NCBI GenBank assembly: GCA_963969395.1
Contig: OZ017799.1
Span: 25,546,501-25,610,500 of the forward strand
Direction: 5' to 3'
Length of the DNA: 64,000 bases
From: Pseudoscleropodium purum
Lineage: Eukaryota; Streptophyta; Bryopsida; Hypnales; Brachytheciaceae
The position numbers were made by a program, and so were the translations under genes. Positions 38,801 to 52,499 of this stretch are shown here, piece after piece (the stretch's first letter is position 1; each line of letters opens with the position of its first letter). The notes below the pieces were generated by a model. It was not told the DNA's origin, searched no databases, and worked only from the letters and a program-made list of their open reading frames with translations.

Positions 38801-41800
38801 GAATTTTTAAAATTACCTTTTGGGGGGGAACTTGTCAAAAAAATCTGCGACCGGAACTTCTCCAGACAAGTTGTTGTACGAAAGATCCCTGCAGCCAGAA
38901 ACAAGACTTGCTGATTAGACACACTTACTTTTCTAAATTAATGTAATACACGCATGATACGTCAGAATGATGTAGTGTGCACTTAGAGTCTTTCACAATT
39001 AATGTGTGTCTAGCATTACATGGAGGTCATGCAATACAGGATTCCTTTTTGGGTCGAATATTACAAGTTCGTTATTAAGTAAAGGGTATGCAGCGCAGAA
39101 CTGATGGGCTTTAATGTGGCTTACAAGGTGTCCAAATTGAAGCAGTTCTCCAGCTGCTTTGGTATTGAACCTGATAAAGCGTTGAACGATAAATTCCTGC
39201 CATACAGAAAATCGAAAACCTCAGATAAACTTTGCTGTTGTCTTGCCCTGGTCGATCAGACTCATAACTTGGGCAAAGAAGAATTTGACTCTTCCCCGAA
39301 TTACCAATTTGAACGCAGAGAAGTAAAAAAATATGGAGACGTACATGACCCGTATTTCTTGCAGTTGGCCAAGCTCAGGAGGTATTGGTCCAGCAAAGGC
39401 GTTGTGGGATAGATCTCTGTATGAATCTCTTTGTCAGCTTATAAACAAACCAGCAGTTGCACTAATGAATTGCATACTCGTCATGAATCGAACACAGTTT
39501 GCGTCTGTTTAAATTACACTTTGTATGAGCAGGTAAGGTAAACGGATTTGCAACTTACAGGTAATTGAGGTGGATACATTCCCTGGAAAAATCGCTCTGT
39601 TAGTTATGATAGACCAGAGATCGATATAGTAAAGCCTATGAACGAACGTTGTCACAAAATGAACACTTCCGCCTGCTCTCATTTATTAAATCTAACTCAA
39701 GACACATATGTGACTGAAGGTGTTAGACTAATCGAATGGAAATAATTACATGGTAATAGCAACTTACAGGTAACTATGGCTGGTCACGTTATTGGGTTGG
39801 ATGCCGATTGAGCCGCTTAACTTGTTGCCATGTAGGTCCCTGTTGTTACTCAGAAGTGCATAATTAGAAAATTTCATTTTTTGTCTTATTCAGTCCATTC
39901 ATACAGAGTTGGTAAATTTTTGCAACATCGTAAGGAGATGGTGACAGTAAGAGGATAGGAGGGTTCAAATATTTTAACTACACGGGACCCATTGACCAAA
40001 GAATGACCCTGAGGAAGTGCTAATAATCTTTTGAATATGATGGCTTACAGAGTAAGGAGATGCTCAAGGTTCCCGATGGAGTGAGGTATAGGGCCACTCA
40101 GGTTGTTCTTCGACAGATCCCTACAGGTAGAGAAACTTCATGACTTCAAGATAATGAAACTTCACGAGATTAATTGCATCGTGAAGACCTGGATTTTTTC
40201 AAAAACAAGTCGGAAACTGAACTTTCTTCATGAAACGAAAAGCTAGCCAAGCTACTCAGTGAGCCTTACTAGCGCAGAAAATCATGGCAGCGATTATGTG
40301 TTAATTTGGGTAGAAGTGGACTCACAATTTGTCAAGATTGAAAATAAGCCCAATCTCGTCGGGGACGACACCCGAAAACAAGTTCGATGAGAGGTTTCTG
40401 GTTCAGCAAAAATAACTCGATCAATGCAAGACAAGAAGCTAGAGCCACTAATAATCATATACTTGCCAGGCTCATTCACGAGTGACAAAAGGTGCACTCT
40501 CGCCTCGGCCATAGGTGCTATGAGTTAGTTAAGAGCGAACTCTGAATGGATGGAAAATATCACTAACGGGAACACTAACAACGATATATAGCAACTGCCA
40601 GTATACTGAAAATAAGAAGACACTTACAAGCTTGTAAGATTGGTCAACTTCTGAAGATCTGGTAGGATACTGCCGTTCAGCTTATTCCCATGCAGGTCCC
40701 TACACACGTACGGAGTTATAGATTGCAGCTCATCTGAGCAAGATACCGGTTGACTATGCAACTTTCGATATACCAGCGAAATTCGAAATTCGAAATTAAC
40801 CGAGCGTAAATGATTGACTGAACATGACACGTCAATTCGAAAACAGTGACGCATGGGACAGCTCTGCTTACAAGAAGTTCAAAGCTGCGAGGGAGCTGAT
40901 GTTTTCAGGTATGGGACCTGTCAATTCATTCTCAGACAACTTCCTGGTATTCAAGCACACATCATCATAACTTATAAGTTGAGGCTAACTTTTTTCTAAA
41001 ACTAAAAAGTCTACATACAGTAGACGTCCTACTCCACACCAGGCGAATTATAGGTATTTTTACACGGCTAGACATCATGAAATAATTTGACGGGAAGAAA
41101 ATTCACGAACTTACCGACGCGCGTACCAACTCTTTTAACTAGATAAGTGCTGGTTCGGAAAGCTTAGTGACTACAATTTCTTGAAGACACGGATTCCAAA
41201 TTACTCCAGAATCGTGCCAGCAGTGGGCAGCGTTAGAGAATTACATTTTAGTCCATTCTGGATAGGTTATTTACCCATTTGCAAAGAGGTATGTTTGGAA
41301 GTGATGAAGAGTACTTACAAATCAAACAGTTCTGTCAGGCACCCCAGCTCAGAAGGTATTTCGCCGGTCAATGCATTGTTGTTCAATTCCCTAGAAAAAG
41401 CATGACCACACCCAGGGGATGTCAGAGAAATCTATATACTATTCCGACTGTTGGGCAGGCTTTAAATGCGGAGAAGCTACGTTAAGAACGAAAGTGCACG
41501 ACAAAAGTGTAACATAATCCGAAATTCCAACCTAATCAAAAATCAATTCTCTTGCCCGCATATCCAAGGCCCATTTAAATACGCCCTAAATTGATCACTT
41601 CCAATGTAATAATTCAATTTAATGCAACACCATAATACTTGTTGCCTTTGCATATAGGCTCAAAATTAAACCGTAGCCTTCCGAGAAAATATAAAATTCC
41701 TAGCTTGATGAAGAAAAACATTTTTAAAAGATTAAAATATACGGCTTTCTTTTTCAAGTAACTGATACAAGTTTTTTGACTTTTTATTTTTTTTAAATTA

Positions 41801-44800
41801 TAGATTTATAAAAAGTCATATCATTAATAAAATGATGTGTTGAATCTTATTCGTTTTAGATTTGCCAGGAGTCAAAGGGTTGTTCGGGTTGTTTTTTTGT
41901 CACATTGAAGTTTATTTTAACGGCGGAAAAGGGAACCAATACAACAACACCTGGAGATGAAGCCAGGGGCGGCACTCACGACAGAGAGACTGCCATGAGC
42001 TACTAGGACGATTTTAGCCCACTTGACCTTCATCTCATCCCGAGAGCAGACAGGTTTAATGAGCCAAAGATTTTCGAGGGGAAGCGGTTGTGCATAATTA
42101 TAGAGAATAAATATAGAAAATTGAAGGTCTTAATTAAACTAAGATTAGATAGTAACTAAGATAAGAAGATTATTTTCCAATATAAGCTAACTCGGTATTT
42201 TTTCAAACATAACATTTTCTTACCTTCACTTTGGATTAAAAAAATTAACTTACTTAAAAGTTCTAAGCCAGGTTTTAAGAAGGTTTAATGCGGAAGCCCC
42301 TGCCCCCTGCCTATAATATCTGAGTTGCGTACCCGGGTCTCAAAGTTGCCCTTAATTATAAAGTATGAACTGTTTTGAAACATCATAGGGTCGTGCATTA
42401 CAGGTAGTTCAACAGGGTCATGTTGCCTAGTTCTGGGGGTATCGAACCCGTCAAGCGATTGTTGTCCAGGTACCTGAACAATAGCATAAGGATGAATGGG
42501 TCAACCGCAAAAAACTAACAACATTGATACAACCATGCACTATACAACCATGTGCAAATCACTATTATTGAAGAACGGACTGCCCACCTACATTTATTAG
42601 AATTCATTTGAACCTTTTGGCAGTTTACTGGATAACAAGAACAAGCATGGCCTAACCGTGTATAGATGCATGGAGATAAAATAATCACGGATAGATGACG
42701 AGCTTACAATTTGGTCACTGAAGTCAAATTTCCAAGTATCGGCGGAATGGGGCCCTCAAGATGGTTGGAGCTCAAGTCTCTAAGGCCAATGCAACCAGTC
42801 AACTGTCAGACATCCTGCGGTTTACAATACTAAAATTTCCCAATAAGAATAATCTATAATCAAGACAAATGAATACATATACCTACGGAATATTGACCTA
42901 CATAATCAAGACAAATGAGAGGTTTAGACATACAGGATGACCAGCGCTTGCATGAGCCCAAGCACATCCGGAATCAGCCCACTGAACCTGTTGGATTCCA
43001 AAGACCTGCACACAATTCATATTCACAAGCTTCAGTAAAGAAAGATACAAGGAAGTTTTAATTAATTGATCTCAGAAGGTAAGCAGTAATATTTGTTTGC
43101 TGCATTGAGATTAGCACCCATCGTCCACTGATGCGCACGTTTGATCCGAGAAGATTGCAAAGCTAATTTGATTTTGGTAGATGACAAGCCGCGAGTGATA
43201 AGACTTCTATGACCAGAGCTACAGTGTGAATACGTGTTTCGACCTGCTGAGCAAATGAGCAATGCCTCACAGAATTGAGGATCGTAGCTGAAGACACTTA
43301 CAGAGTGCTCACTTGGAGGTATCCTATGTTGTACGGAATCTCACCAGAGAGATCGTTGTAACTCAAGTCCCTGTCACCGAAAATGATGGTCACGTTAAAG
43401 ATTACAAATTTAGAACTCCGACAGCTAAATCATGGAGTCAACTAAACACTTTTCCATTTATTATGAGGCCCTGTTCAGAAGTTAAGAAAAGATGACCATG
43501 CACGATTAACCATCGTCACTGTAAATCAAAGCTAGTCACCATTATTCAAGAGGACATGCAGGTGAACATACAGGATTTGAAAGGACGTGCAGTTTCCAAT
43601 CCCGTCGGGTATAGGTCCTGTGAGGTTATTCAAGCGCACATTGCTACAATGCACAAATACACCATGTTCAAGGTCATGCTACGAAGATCAAAATCCATGA
43701 AGGTTCCTTCACAATCACAAGTGCAATTCCAATTTCCTGCTGGGAATTATATAAGCGAGTACATCGTTAATTACTACAATTAATACGTTCTAGGTCATGA
43801 AATAAAAAAATCAATGATTATGAAGCTAGCTCAGTAGGGTCCATGCTGCTTTACAAGTAGGCAAGCTGCGTCAGTTGGCACATGTCTGCGGACAAACTCC
43901 CTGTGAGGTAATTTTGCCTAAGCATACTGCACGAAGGCAACAAACACCTCTGTTTTAGTATAATGCGAAGTGAACGTCCCTTGGACCAACACATGCACTG
44001 CAGTGCTGATCGCATTTCCCTATTGCAAAGTACGTTCGTATTTGAACCAAAAACGACGAATTGATAAGAGATCAATACGAACTTCGGGAAAGAGAATTAC
44101 AGATATTGGAGGGACTCGCTCCAGTAAATCAACGACGGTATGGACCCTGAAAGCTCATTCGCCTGCAGGTCCCTGCAGATCACCAATGCACGTTATTCAC
44201 AGAAATAAACTAAGGATGCTAAAGAAGCTTGCAACGAGTACGATTACCATGGAGTTGTACATAACGCAAACAGGTATCTATATATAATGCAGGAAAGGGT
44301 AATCATCGAAAGGCTTACAGGTGTCTCAGGTTAATGAGACTTGAAAATGTTGATGGAATCGGGCCTGTGAGATGATTGTTTGCCAGGGACCTACAAACCA
44401 CCACCCGAAACCGATAACATTTGCACGTCATCGAAACTGGCGTGGCTTGTCCAGATTTGTGAGTTTAACAATATCAAGATACACAGAATGCAGTCAAGTA
44501 ATGTCAAGGACATAGAAACTTCCAATATTGCAGCCACTTACAGGTACTCCAGTTTTTGTAGCTGTGACATGAGGTATGGTATTTCTCCCGTCAGGTTGTT
44601 CCATGAAAAATTCCTGTTTGAATCGATGCACACTAATAAAATTTTGGATACACGTAACGGCGCATATGACACGGAATGGCCACATTCGAATCAGTGTCAA
44701 ATTGCAGGAATCGGTTTGCACTTTTTTTAAATTCTATGAAACTAGGTTTGCTACCCAGTCTTAGATTTTAAAAATGGTTCGTGAGTATCACTCGGTTCAG

Positions 44801-46454
44801 CTCTGTGAAGTCTGCCATGGAAACAATTATGTGAACTTTGAGTTCCCTTAAGAGATCTCTCATTAATACTGTGACTGTGCGCAACTTCTCTTTAAGTTTT
44901 AATCGTATTCAATATTCTGCTGATACATATATTGCAGTCACATGCAGGTATGGAGTTCAACATCCGATTGACTCACAGGTAAACCAAGCTTATGCACTTG
45001 CTAATTTCCGCTGGTATCTGTCCAGAGATATTATTCTCACTCATGTCCCTGCACCAGAAACACTTCGCTAAGAACTCTGAAATCTGTCCGCAAGAGGGTT
45101 ATCAGCATCGAGGCTAGCAAAAACGTTGAAAAAAACCTTGTGAAGATCGAGACTTAAACTGCACGACGTACAATGGCCTGGGGAAACAGAATCATGTGAG
45201 CACTGGCAGAAGGGATACATTGACATTAAATTACTCACAAATGCTGGAGGCTGTGTAAATTTCCAATCGCCGGTGATATTTCCCCTGCCAGAGAAAGAAC
45301 TGACAGATTTCTGCAAAAATAGAGAGCTTTGATCGATTAAACATATCTAACCAATTTACATTTTTCCAGAGAGCCCAGCTTATCAACTAGAGAAACACAT
45401 ATAAAATCCCAGAACGATCTGCAAATGCCAGAAGGTCCTGAATGGCAGCTACACAACTAGCTAAGGGAGACGACTGGGAATGTAAAATCATTCCCATCAC
45501 AGGCACTTCGCAGTCATACATTCCTAATTTGAATGACATTGATTTCTCTAGTTTAATTTGTATTGGCTGAAAGTAACGACTTGACACGTCCGGAGTTCCG
45601 GATAGTGATTCTACTGGGCCAAAGTACCTGGGAGGAGGTCTGTTAATCAGAAAATATGGCAAAATGGCGAATGGGAGTGTAGCAGGATGGCCTGTCAATT
45701 TAAAAACTGCTGGCTGCCGCTAACATGTATGTGAGGACACAACTATACTGATTGAAAGAGGGTAGCCGGCTTACAAGGTTGTGACCAAAAAGGTGACATT
45801 ATCACATATTACGCCTCGCCATTGGCATGGGCTCTGGCTGCCTTCACGCCAGTCATAAAGCGCTATGTCACCGTTCGCAAACCCCCTCTTCAGTTCGAGT
45901 AATGCAGCCACTGCAAGAACGCAATACAAAGCATGTGACTGTCAGTCTGATATCTCTATTACAAACATATAGATCGAATTCTTTCTTAGTTTCTTTCGCG
46001 GTCACCCTTGTTGGATTTGTGAGTCTAATTATTTGTGACAAATAAAATCTGAGTAAGCGGTGATAGCAATGTCTTTGGGTGCCCATTTCTCTACTCAGTT
46101 TTTGATTGACTCTTGATCTCACTCTAACGAATTGCATGGGCAGATTGGTTGATTGTATCCTCTCTCACTCCAGAACAATGGAAATCAATCAAAAAGCCAA
46201 CTCAATAATATTCCTTGATACTTAGTGGTACGATGCCTAGCCCTGCAAATATTAAACTAGAAGCTCTATCTAACCCGTCTGTTTGAGAATGATGCCGCTT
46301 GCGGCATGATAAATGGGGTGGGAATAAGACTTCTACCTTCATCAGCAATTGTTGTAGCTGCGATCGGGATACTCAGAAACGACGCAACCACAAGCAAGAA
46401 ACCCAATAGCCACACCGAGGACGAAAGACTTGACGACCTATAACCTCCTGACAT
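35861..46454 (-). CDS. ER: ERECTA-family leucine-rich repeat receptor-like kinase (28 coding exons)
   Basis: Plasma-membrane receptor kinase. In land plants ERECTA proteins, with TMM-type co-receptors, bind EPF/EPFL cysteine-rich peptides and signal through a YODA MAP-kinase cascade in organ growth and stomatal patterning (family knowledge). The joined exons give 987 residues in one frame. In order: signal peptide (about 1-33, hydrophobic VWLLGFLLVVASFL); N-terminal cap with SPCQWRGVICDNVTFLV; 20 LRRs (about 85-560) that match ERECTA repeat by repeat, for example GEIPYNIGYLQVSTL; one transmembrane segment (about 594-616); kinase with GRGGSS loop (from 664), lysine 685 in AIKK, HRD aspartate 783 and DFG aspartate 801, then GTIGYIDPEYAQTSRL. 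The tail ends DVISRNVL, as ERECTA ends QVISQNSE. All catalytic residues are present. Odd points: an extra 24-nt exon, a weak 17th LRR, and one cysteine of the C-terminal cap apparently missing. Confidence 0.96.
35861..46454 (-). other. ER: exon map of the ERECTA-family gene
   Basis: In transcript order: 46454-46337, 45910-45775, 45310-45239, 45048-44977, 44613-44542, 44390-44319, 44172-44101, 43926-43855, 43643-43572, 43370-43302, 43005-42934, 42779-42708, 42473-42402, 41390-41319, 40943-40872, 40699-40628, 40397-40326, 40120-40049, 39839-39768, 39582-39559, 39416-39345, 39196-39125, 38888-38817, 38406-38360, 38129-38001, 37774-37436, 36886-36513, 36220-35861. Nineteen exons are exactly 72 nt and exon 10 is 69 nt, as the matching 23-residue LRR in Arabidopsis ERECTA would require. 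All LRR exons share one phase, splitting the first Leu codon. Least certain are the 24-nt exon (39582-39559) and the 47-nt exon (38406-38360). Confidence 0.87.
41391..42401 (-). other. large intron of the ERECTA-family gene
   Basis: At 1011 bp it is far longer than most neighbouring introns (about 170-500 bp). The first half is AT-rich. The part around 41930-42060 is GC-richer and unlike the rest, which may mark an old insertion. No LRR exon is missing here, because the repeats on both sides are adjacent in ERECTA. Confidence 0.5.
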
Positions 46455-49100
46455 CGCCTCCGTACTTCAGGCGAGTAGCCCGGCGAGCCCTGACACTCAG
46501 TCGAAGCTCTATTGAGTTCCACTCTGATCGATTCAACAGTAATCACAGCGACCCATATCGATTCGCTCTATTGATCTTGCAGCCCTCGACCACCGCCGGC
46601 GCAAGGGTGACTTGACTTTCCATGACATGGGTCAAGAAAACTGCAGTTGATGCTGGCAGCTGTCCCTTCATGAAATGCAATGTGTGAGCCTCTTGGTCGT
46701 GAACCAGAAACTCGCATAGACTACGCTAGTCCATAATCAATAAGGTCTGTCGGGAAATAGACCACAATATTCTGATCACAATAGCACAACCATTCTTTCT
46801 GTCTCTCACCGCAATGACACTGAATGCTCCGAACTCTGCAATGCAATGCGAACAAACCATTAAGTTAAACCAACTCGTTCGACTTTTCCCTGCGTCCCAC
46901 CCAGAACACTCAACGCTGCAACGCCATTCAGTGTGACTGTTGAAAGAAACGAGGAAACCCCTGACTCCTTCAGAAAAGTTGGTATCTCGTACTCGCGAGT
47001 AAATTAAACGTTCACTCACTTCAGTTTCGACAACATCCTCGTACGTACCCACACGCAAATCGAATTCTGCTTCCAGGCCACTGACGAATGAATTAAGCGG
47101 CCACCATAACTCGTGATATCGCAGAATAATATTGTTCACTGGATGATTGCGGTTCAGGTAGAAATGATTGAGGGACCGAAAGAGAGGTAGTAGAAACTGT
47201 TGGTAGAGGCCAGGAATGAGCCATGGATGGCGCGGGAGCTATGGAGAGAGAGACAGAGTTAGCATTAGTTACGACTTACGAGGACAACGCCAGAACCCAC
47301 GAAGACATGGCCGGATGTTGACTAGCTTACAATAGCTAGCTCGATAGATCTTGAATCGGAGAAGAAGCCTACTTACTCACCCACTCGCTCTCTCAACATG
47401 ACGTACTGTAACGTAACGCAACGTATTGAACTTTCTGGTCTGACTCTCGATGGATCAGTTGGCAAATGTGCACGAGCAGCTGCAGGGAAAAATTACCTGG
47501 GAGAGGAGATAGAAACGAAGACAAGAGAGGCACCTGCGGACTTAAGTTAGGATGGGTTCGAAGAGCGAAAGAGGCTGGGAGCTACCTAAGCAGCAGCAGC
47601 AGCATACCTCAGTTTGCCGCAGTGAGGAGTGGGAGCTATGGATCGAGAGAGGAGAGAATTAGGTTACAGAAAGACAGACGGTGATGAAGGAAGACTAACT
47701 GAACATCAGGAACTTTCTGAGTGAGATTGCTGAAGGCTGAGGGTAGTCAGGCAGACCGGGAAGCAGTCAGGCAGAGCGAGGGGTATGACGTATTGCCGCC
47801 TTGCACGCTAGCTCGATCGATCGCTGGCGGAAATATATGAGCTTTACCATAAGCTTACCGAAGCTGGTAAATATTAGCGAGCGAATGAAGGTGGTGCAGC
47901 CCTGTAGAGGACGACCGACGTGATGAAAATGATGGGCAGTAGTCTGTAGCGAGCTAAGTCCCGTAGCTGGGGTTTGGAGCAGTAAGGGTGGGCGGGCGGG
48001 CAGGCAGGCAGACAGGCAACGGGTGCTGAAGCCTGATGATGGGAGAGACCTACAGTAGCTGTCTGGGTACGGGAGCTGAAATCCATACGGAATGAGTGAG
48101 CTTGCTAAGCAGCAGCAGGTAAGCTTACCTACAGAGAAGAGAAGAGGAGTGAGGTGAAGTGACCTCGTGGTAATGCAGGTAAGATAGCTGGGGTGCACTC
48201 GATCAGCCAGAAACTGGCCATGAATGAATGTAGGCCTGAAGAAGATATGCAGGACTTGGTGGGATCTTGGTGAGAGCGATGGCTGGCCAGCTCTACATGC
48301 ATGCACAACTGACTGACTGACTGACTGACTCCTGCCTGCCTTGCCTGCGTACCTTGCTGCCTGCACAATTGTGGCTAGCTGCGCCAGTGCACTCCAGCCT
48401 TACAAGCCTGCATTGCTTTCTCTGACTCTCACTTACTCTTCCCACCTCCCACCTGACCTGCAGCTATCTACAGTAGCTAACAGAAGGTAGCTGCGGATCA
48501 GAACGAGTGCCAGACTCCCTTGCGGCCTGGCCTAGCTGCTTGCCTCGCCTCGCCGCGCTGCTGCAGCAGCAGCTGAGCAGGAGGCAGCAGGCAGAAGTGA
48601 TGAGTGCGTTCATGATGGCAATGATGAACGAGCTAGCGCAGGCAGCTAGCTAGGCAGGCAGGCTCCTCGCTCCTCCGTCGCGTAGCCTGCCCGGCCTCCC
48701 TCAACGTAACATCCCTCCAGTTCAGTTATCTCGTCCCGTTCCTTCCCTGTTTCCTTCCATCCTCCGTCTATGATCGAGAGCCCTCGATCAGGCCCTCCGT
48801 CCCTGCCTGGCTGCAGCTAGCGCATGCATGCAGATTGCTAGCTAAGCTTAGACACCCTGCCACCGGCAGCTAGCTATCTCGGAAACTAACTTCACCCTAT
48901 TAGCGTCGCCAGCTCGCTCGATGGCTCTAGCTCGTCAGGCCTCACTTCCCTCAGTCGGCTCCCTCCCTCCCTCGACTAGCTAAGCTTAGCTAAGCTACAC
49001 CTATCGATCGTCCCCCGCCACTCCCCCCTTGCCTTGCATTGCATTGCATTGTTTGGCAGGCATCATTATTCCATGACGTACCTACTAATTAAGTGTCCTT
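46455..49100 (-). promoter_or_regulatory. GC-rich upstream region and leader of the ERECTA-family gene
   Basis: About 2.6 kb immediately 5' of the ATG, with GC far above the surrounding intergenic DNA. It is rich in AGCT/GCTAGC palindromes and short simple repeats: CAG repeats near 47590-47605, GGGC/GGCA repeats at 47990-48016, GACT repeats at 48309-48330, and GCATT repeats near 49033-49050. Long frames here (for example 47767-48366 minus, 199 codons) are low-complexity and lack any domain. It probably holds promoter and untranslated exons; the start site cannot be placed. Confidence 0.5.
48309..48330. repeat. (GACT)n microsatellite
   Basis: Five to six direct GACT units in the upstream region of the ERECTA-family gene. 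Confidence 0.9.
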
Positions 49101-49819
<719 letters not shown>

Positions 49820-50037
49820 GTGAAGAATCTATTATTAGGTTACAAGGTACTACTTAATGCATTCATATGATGGCACAACGGTCCCAAATTGTAAGGGCAT
49901 GGTTAGGCCACCCAATTTTGTCAACATTCCATGACATTAGATCTCCCGATTTTTATACTTTGGATACTAAAATTTGTCTATTAAGTATCTCACAAAATTG
50001 AAAAACTCATATAAATTTCAAACAAAGATTGCATAAA

Positions 50038-50955
50038 CCCTAAAGTTCTATGACTATATTTTCACCAAAACCACTCCCAAATTGTCAATTCTAGTACAAG
50101 TACCAAATTTTTGGAAAAAAATAAAATTTTGACACGTGTAGCCACAAGATCTTTTGGTATGCTCATTTGGGAAGATGTGATAAAAAAATTTAAAAATTTA
50201 CACAAAGTGGATTGCAAAATGTAAGCATTCAAATTAATTGAAATCATTTTTTTGGCCCTTCAAAAAATAAGGCGGCTACACTCACAAACTCATTTTTCTA
50301 TTAAAAAAAATGCCCCAAATGGTAGCGCTTCTTTAGATTCTTTTTTCTTGAGAAGTTGGCCATGAGCTTGAAATTTTTAGATCATTTAGAATTGTATAAC
50401 ATATTGGAAAAAAAATAGTAAGTAGATAGTAGTAGAAAATAATTCAAAATGCTAAATTTTTAAGAATTTCATTATAGAATTGAAAAATACCCATTCCAAT
50501 GGTTTAAATACTATGATAAAAAATCTACATCTCTTGGTATTATTTTTTCCAAAAATATTGAAAATTGAATAAGATGAAGAACTTTAAGATTTATTTTAGA
50601 GTAGGAATCCATAATTGCCCACAAACAAAAAATCCTCACAACTTCTGACTCATTGAACAAAATGGAATGATTCAAAACCACATATATATAATTCTAAAAA
50701 AACAATTTCAAATTTTAGTTTTTGAAAAAAGTGATTTTTTTTATTTGCCTAAATTGCCCATTTTTTTAAGGTAATATATTAGGCCATCATTTTTTACTCT
50801 TATTTCCAAATTTCATGAAATTTAATGCATATGAAAGATATTCTTTGTCCCTACCTTCTATTAAATTTTGGGCCAAATGTATGTAGATCTTTAGTCACAT
50901 ATATCTACCCAAGATTGCTATGTTGCCAAAAAAATATATGTTGGTCCTTTAGAGG
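50038..50955 (+). mobile_element. TTAA-family element, copy 4
   Basis: Starts CCCTAAAG after TAAA and ends GGTCCTTTAGAGG before TTAA (50956-50959). It aligns over its full length with the copy at 20049 (shared blocks include CAATTCTAGTACAAGTACCA, TTAGAATTGTATAACATAT and ATAGAATTGAAAAATACC). No coding capacity. Confidence 0.7.
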
Positions 50956-51229
50956 TTAAAGACTTTAACATTTTTTAATGAATTTAAATTGCCTTTGTAT
51001 AAAACATGTTGAGGGCCCTATGCCATTCACTTTCTAAAATGAAATCATCAAGGATAAAAGAACAATTATTAGATGTTGAATACATTTTTGTGTACTTCAA
51101 ATGTGCATTGCCTTGCCTTTGATCCATCATTTTTTGACAAGTGAATGGACAATAAGCCTAATTTATTGGTTTTGTTAGGTAGTTGAAAATTGTTTTTGTG
51201 GCATATCTAATCATATGATCTATCATGGT

Positions 51230-52218
51230 TACACTAGACTAGTGCAAGAATGTGTGGAAGAAATTTTAGGAACTTTAACCACAACAAGATTACAAGATAT
51301 TTGCACTTAATTCCTAAATGAAATCAATGTTTTTAGGCCCAAATTTGCTTCTAAGTACTCAAACCCAAAATAAGGCTAAAATCTTCATCTTTATGCATTA
51401 ACAAACTCAATTGTAGGATCCTTTAATTAACTTGTTTGGGTACATCCTTCTAAATTTTAGAATAAGAAACCTTATCAATGGCAAGATCATATAGCTTAGA
51501 TTTCATAAAGAATTATTTATAACTCTTCCCAAATAGTTAGATTTCATCTTTCAAACTTTTTGCACAAAAATGTGTAGATCCCTACAACTTGTTACTCTCT
51601 ATAAGTTGGAAATACATAATTATAAAAAATTTCAACAAAAAAAATTTCATATTCATGTTTGAAAAAAATAGTAAACAAAAAGAAATAGAATACGATTTAA
51701 AATACTAAATTGTTTAGAATTTATTTATGGAATTGAAAAATTCCAATCCAATGGTTGCAATGACTTATTGAAAAATCTACATCCAAGAATTTTTTTTTTC
51801 AAAAATATTGAAGATTGAGTTAAATAAATGACTTCAAAGTTTATTTCAAAGTAGAAATTTGATAACTGTCCATAATCTAAAATCCCTTGTAATTTTCATT
51901 TTTATTAATCAAAATAGAATGATTTATAGCTTTCCACATGTGTTTAAATTTTTTACACCAAGTTCAAATTATTATTTCTTGAAAAAGTGATTTTTTTAAG
52001 CTACATGGGCTACCCAAGGAGCAACATAAATACATATCATACAATAACTTTTTAACCAAGTAGTCAAAAGTTACAAAAATTGTTATGCCTCAACTTAGAT
52101 ACTCCTCAACTACATGTTGTGTGAAAAATCTAAGCAAAAAAATGAAAATTTCATTCTTAATGAGATGCCTAAAGTTGCTATATTGCCAAAAAAACACACA
52201 ATGTTTGGTCTTTTAGGG
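51230..52218 (+). mobile_element. TTAA-family element, copy 5
   Basis: Ends GGTCTTTTAGGGA before TCAA. The 3' half matches copies at 20049 and 50038 (for example AATAACTTTTTAACCAAGTAG). The 5' part resembles the 32770 subfamily (GAATGTGTGGAAG). The 5' boundary is approximate. Confidence 0.6.
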
Positions 52219-52499
52219 ATCAATGTAAAGAAAGCAAATTTTTTGCACCTTAGTGCTCAACTAGATTTTTTGGCTTTGAATATTGTAGATTGTTTTGGTA
52301 CCTAATTGGGATATATCCAAATTATAATTAAGTTCGTTCTTAGGGAGGCTTTACACATAAGAATGTCTCTAATATAATGAATTCATAGGTCATTACAATC
52401 TAAGCATAGAGAAAAATATTCATTTACCACATACAATTTGTATTAATCCTCAATTGATAAACTAATTACACAATTTTCACTCCCCTCCTAATAGCCACA

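Noticed and set aside
39104..39412. 102-codon plus-strand ORF
   Set aside because: Antisense shadow of two LRR exons of the receptor kinase.
45597..45644. Open segment with AG and GT borders between ERECTA exons 2 and 3
   Set aside because: Does not read as an LRR, and exon 2 joins exon 3 in phase with the first ERECTA repeat intact.
46726..47139. 137-codon minus-strand ORF upstream of the ERECTA ATG
   Set aside because: Begins at a GTG, has no recognised domain and lies in the leader region; probably chance.
47767..48366. 199-codon minus-strand ORF
   Set aside because: Low-complexity, built from GC-rich simple repeats, with no domain; begins in a GACT/GCAG repeat zone.
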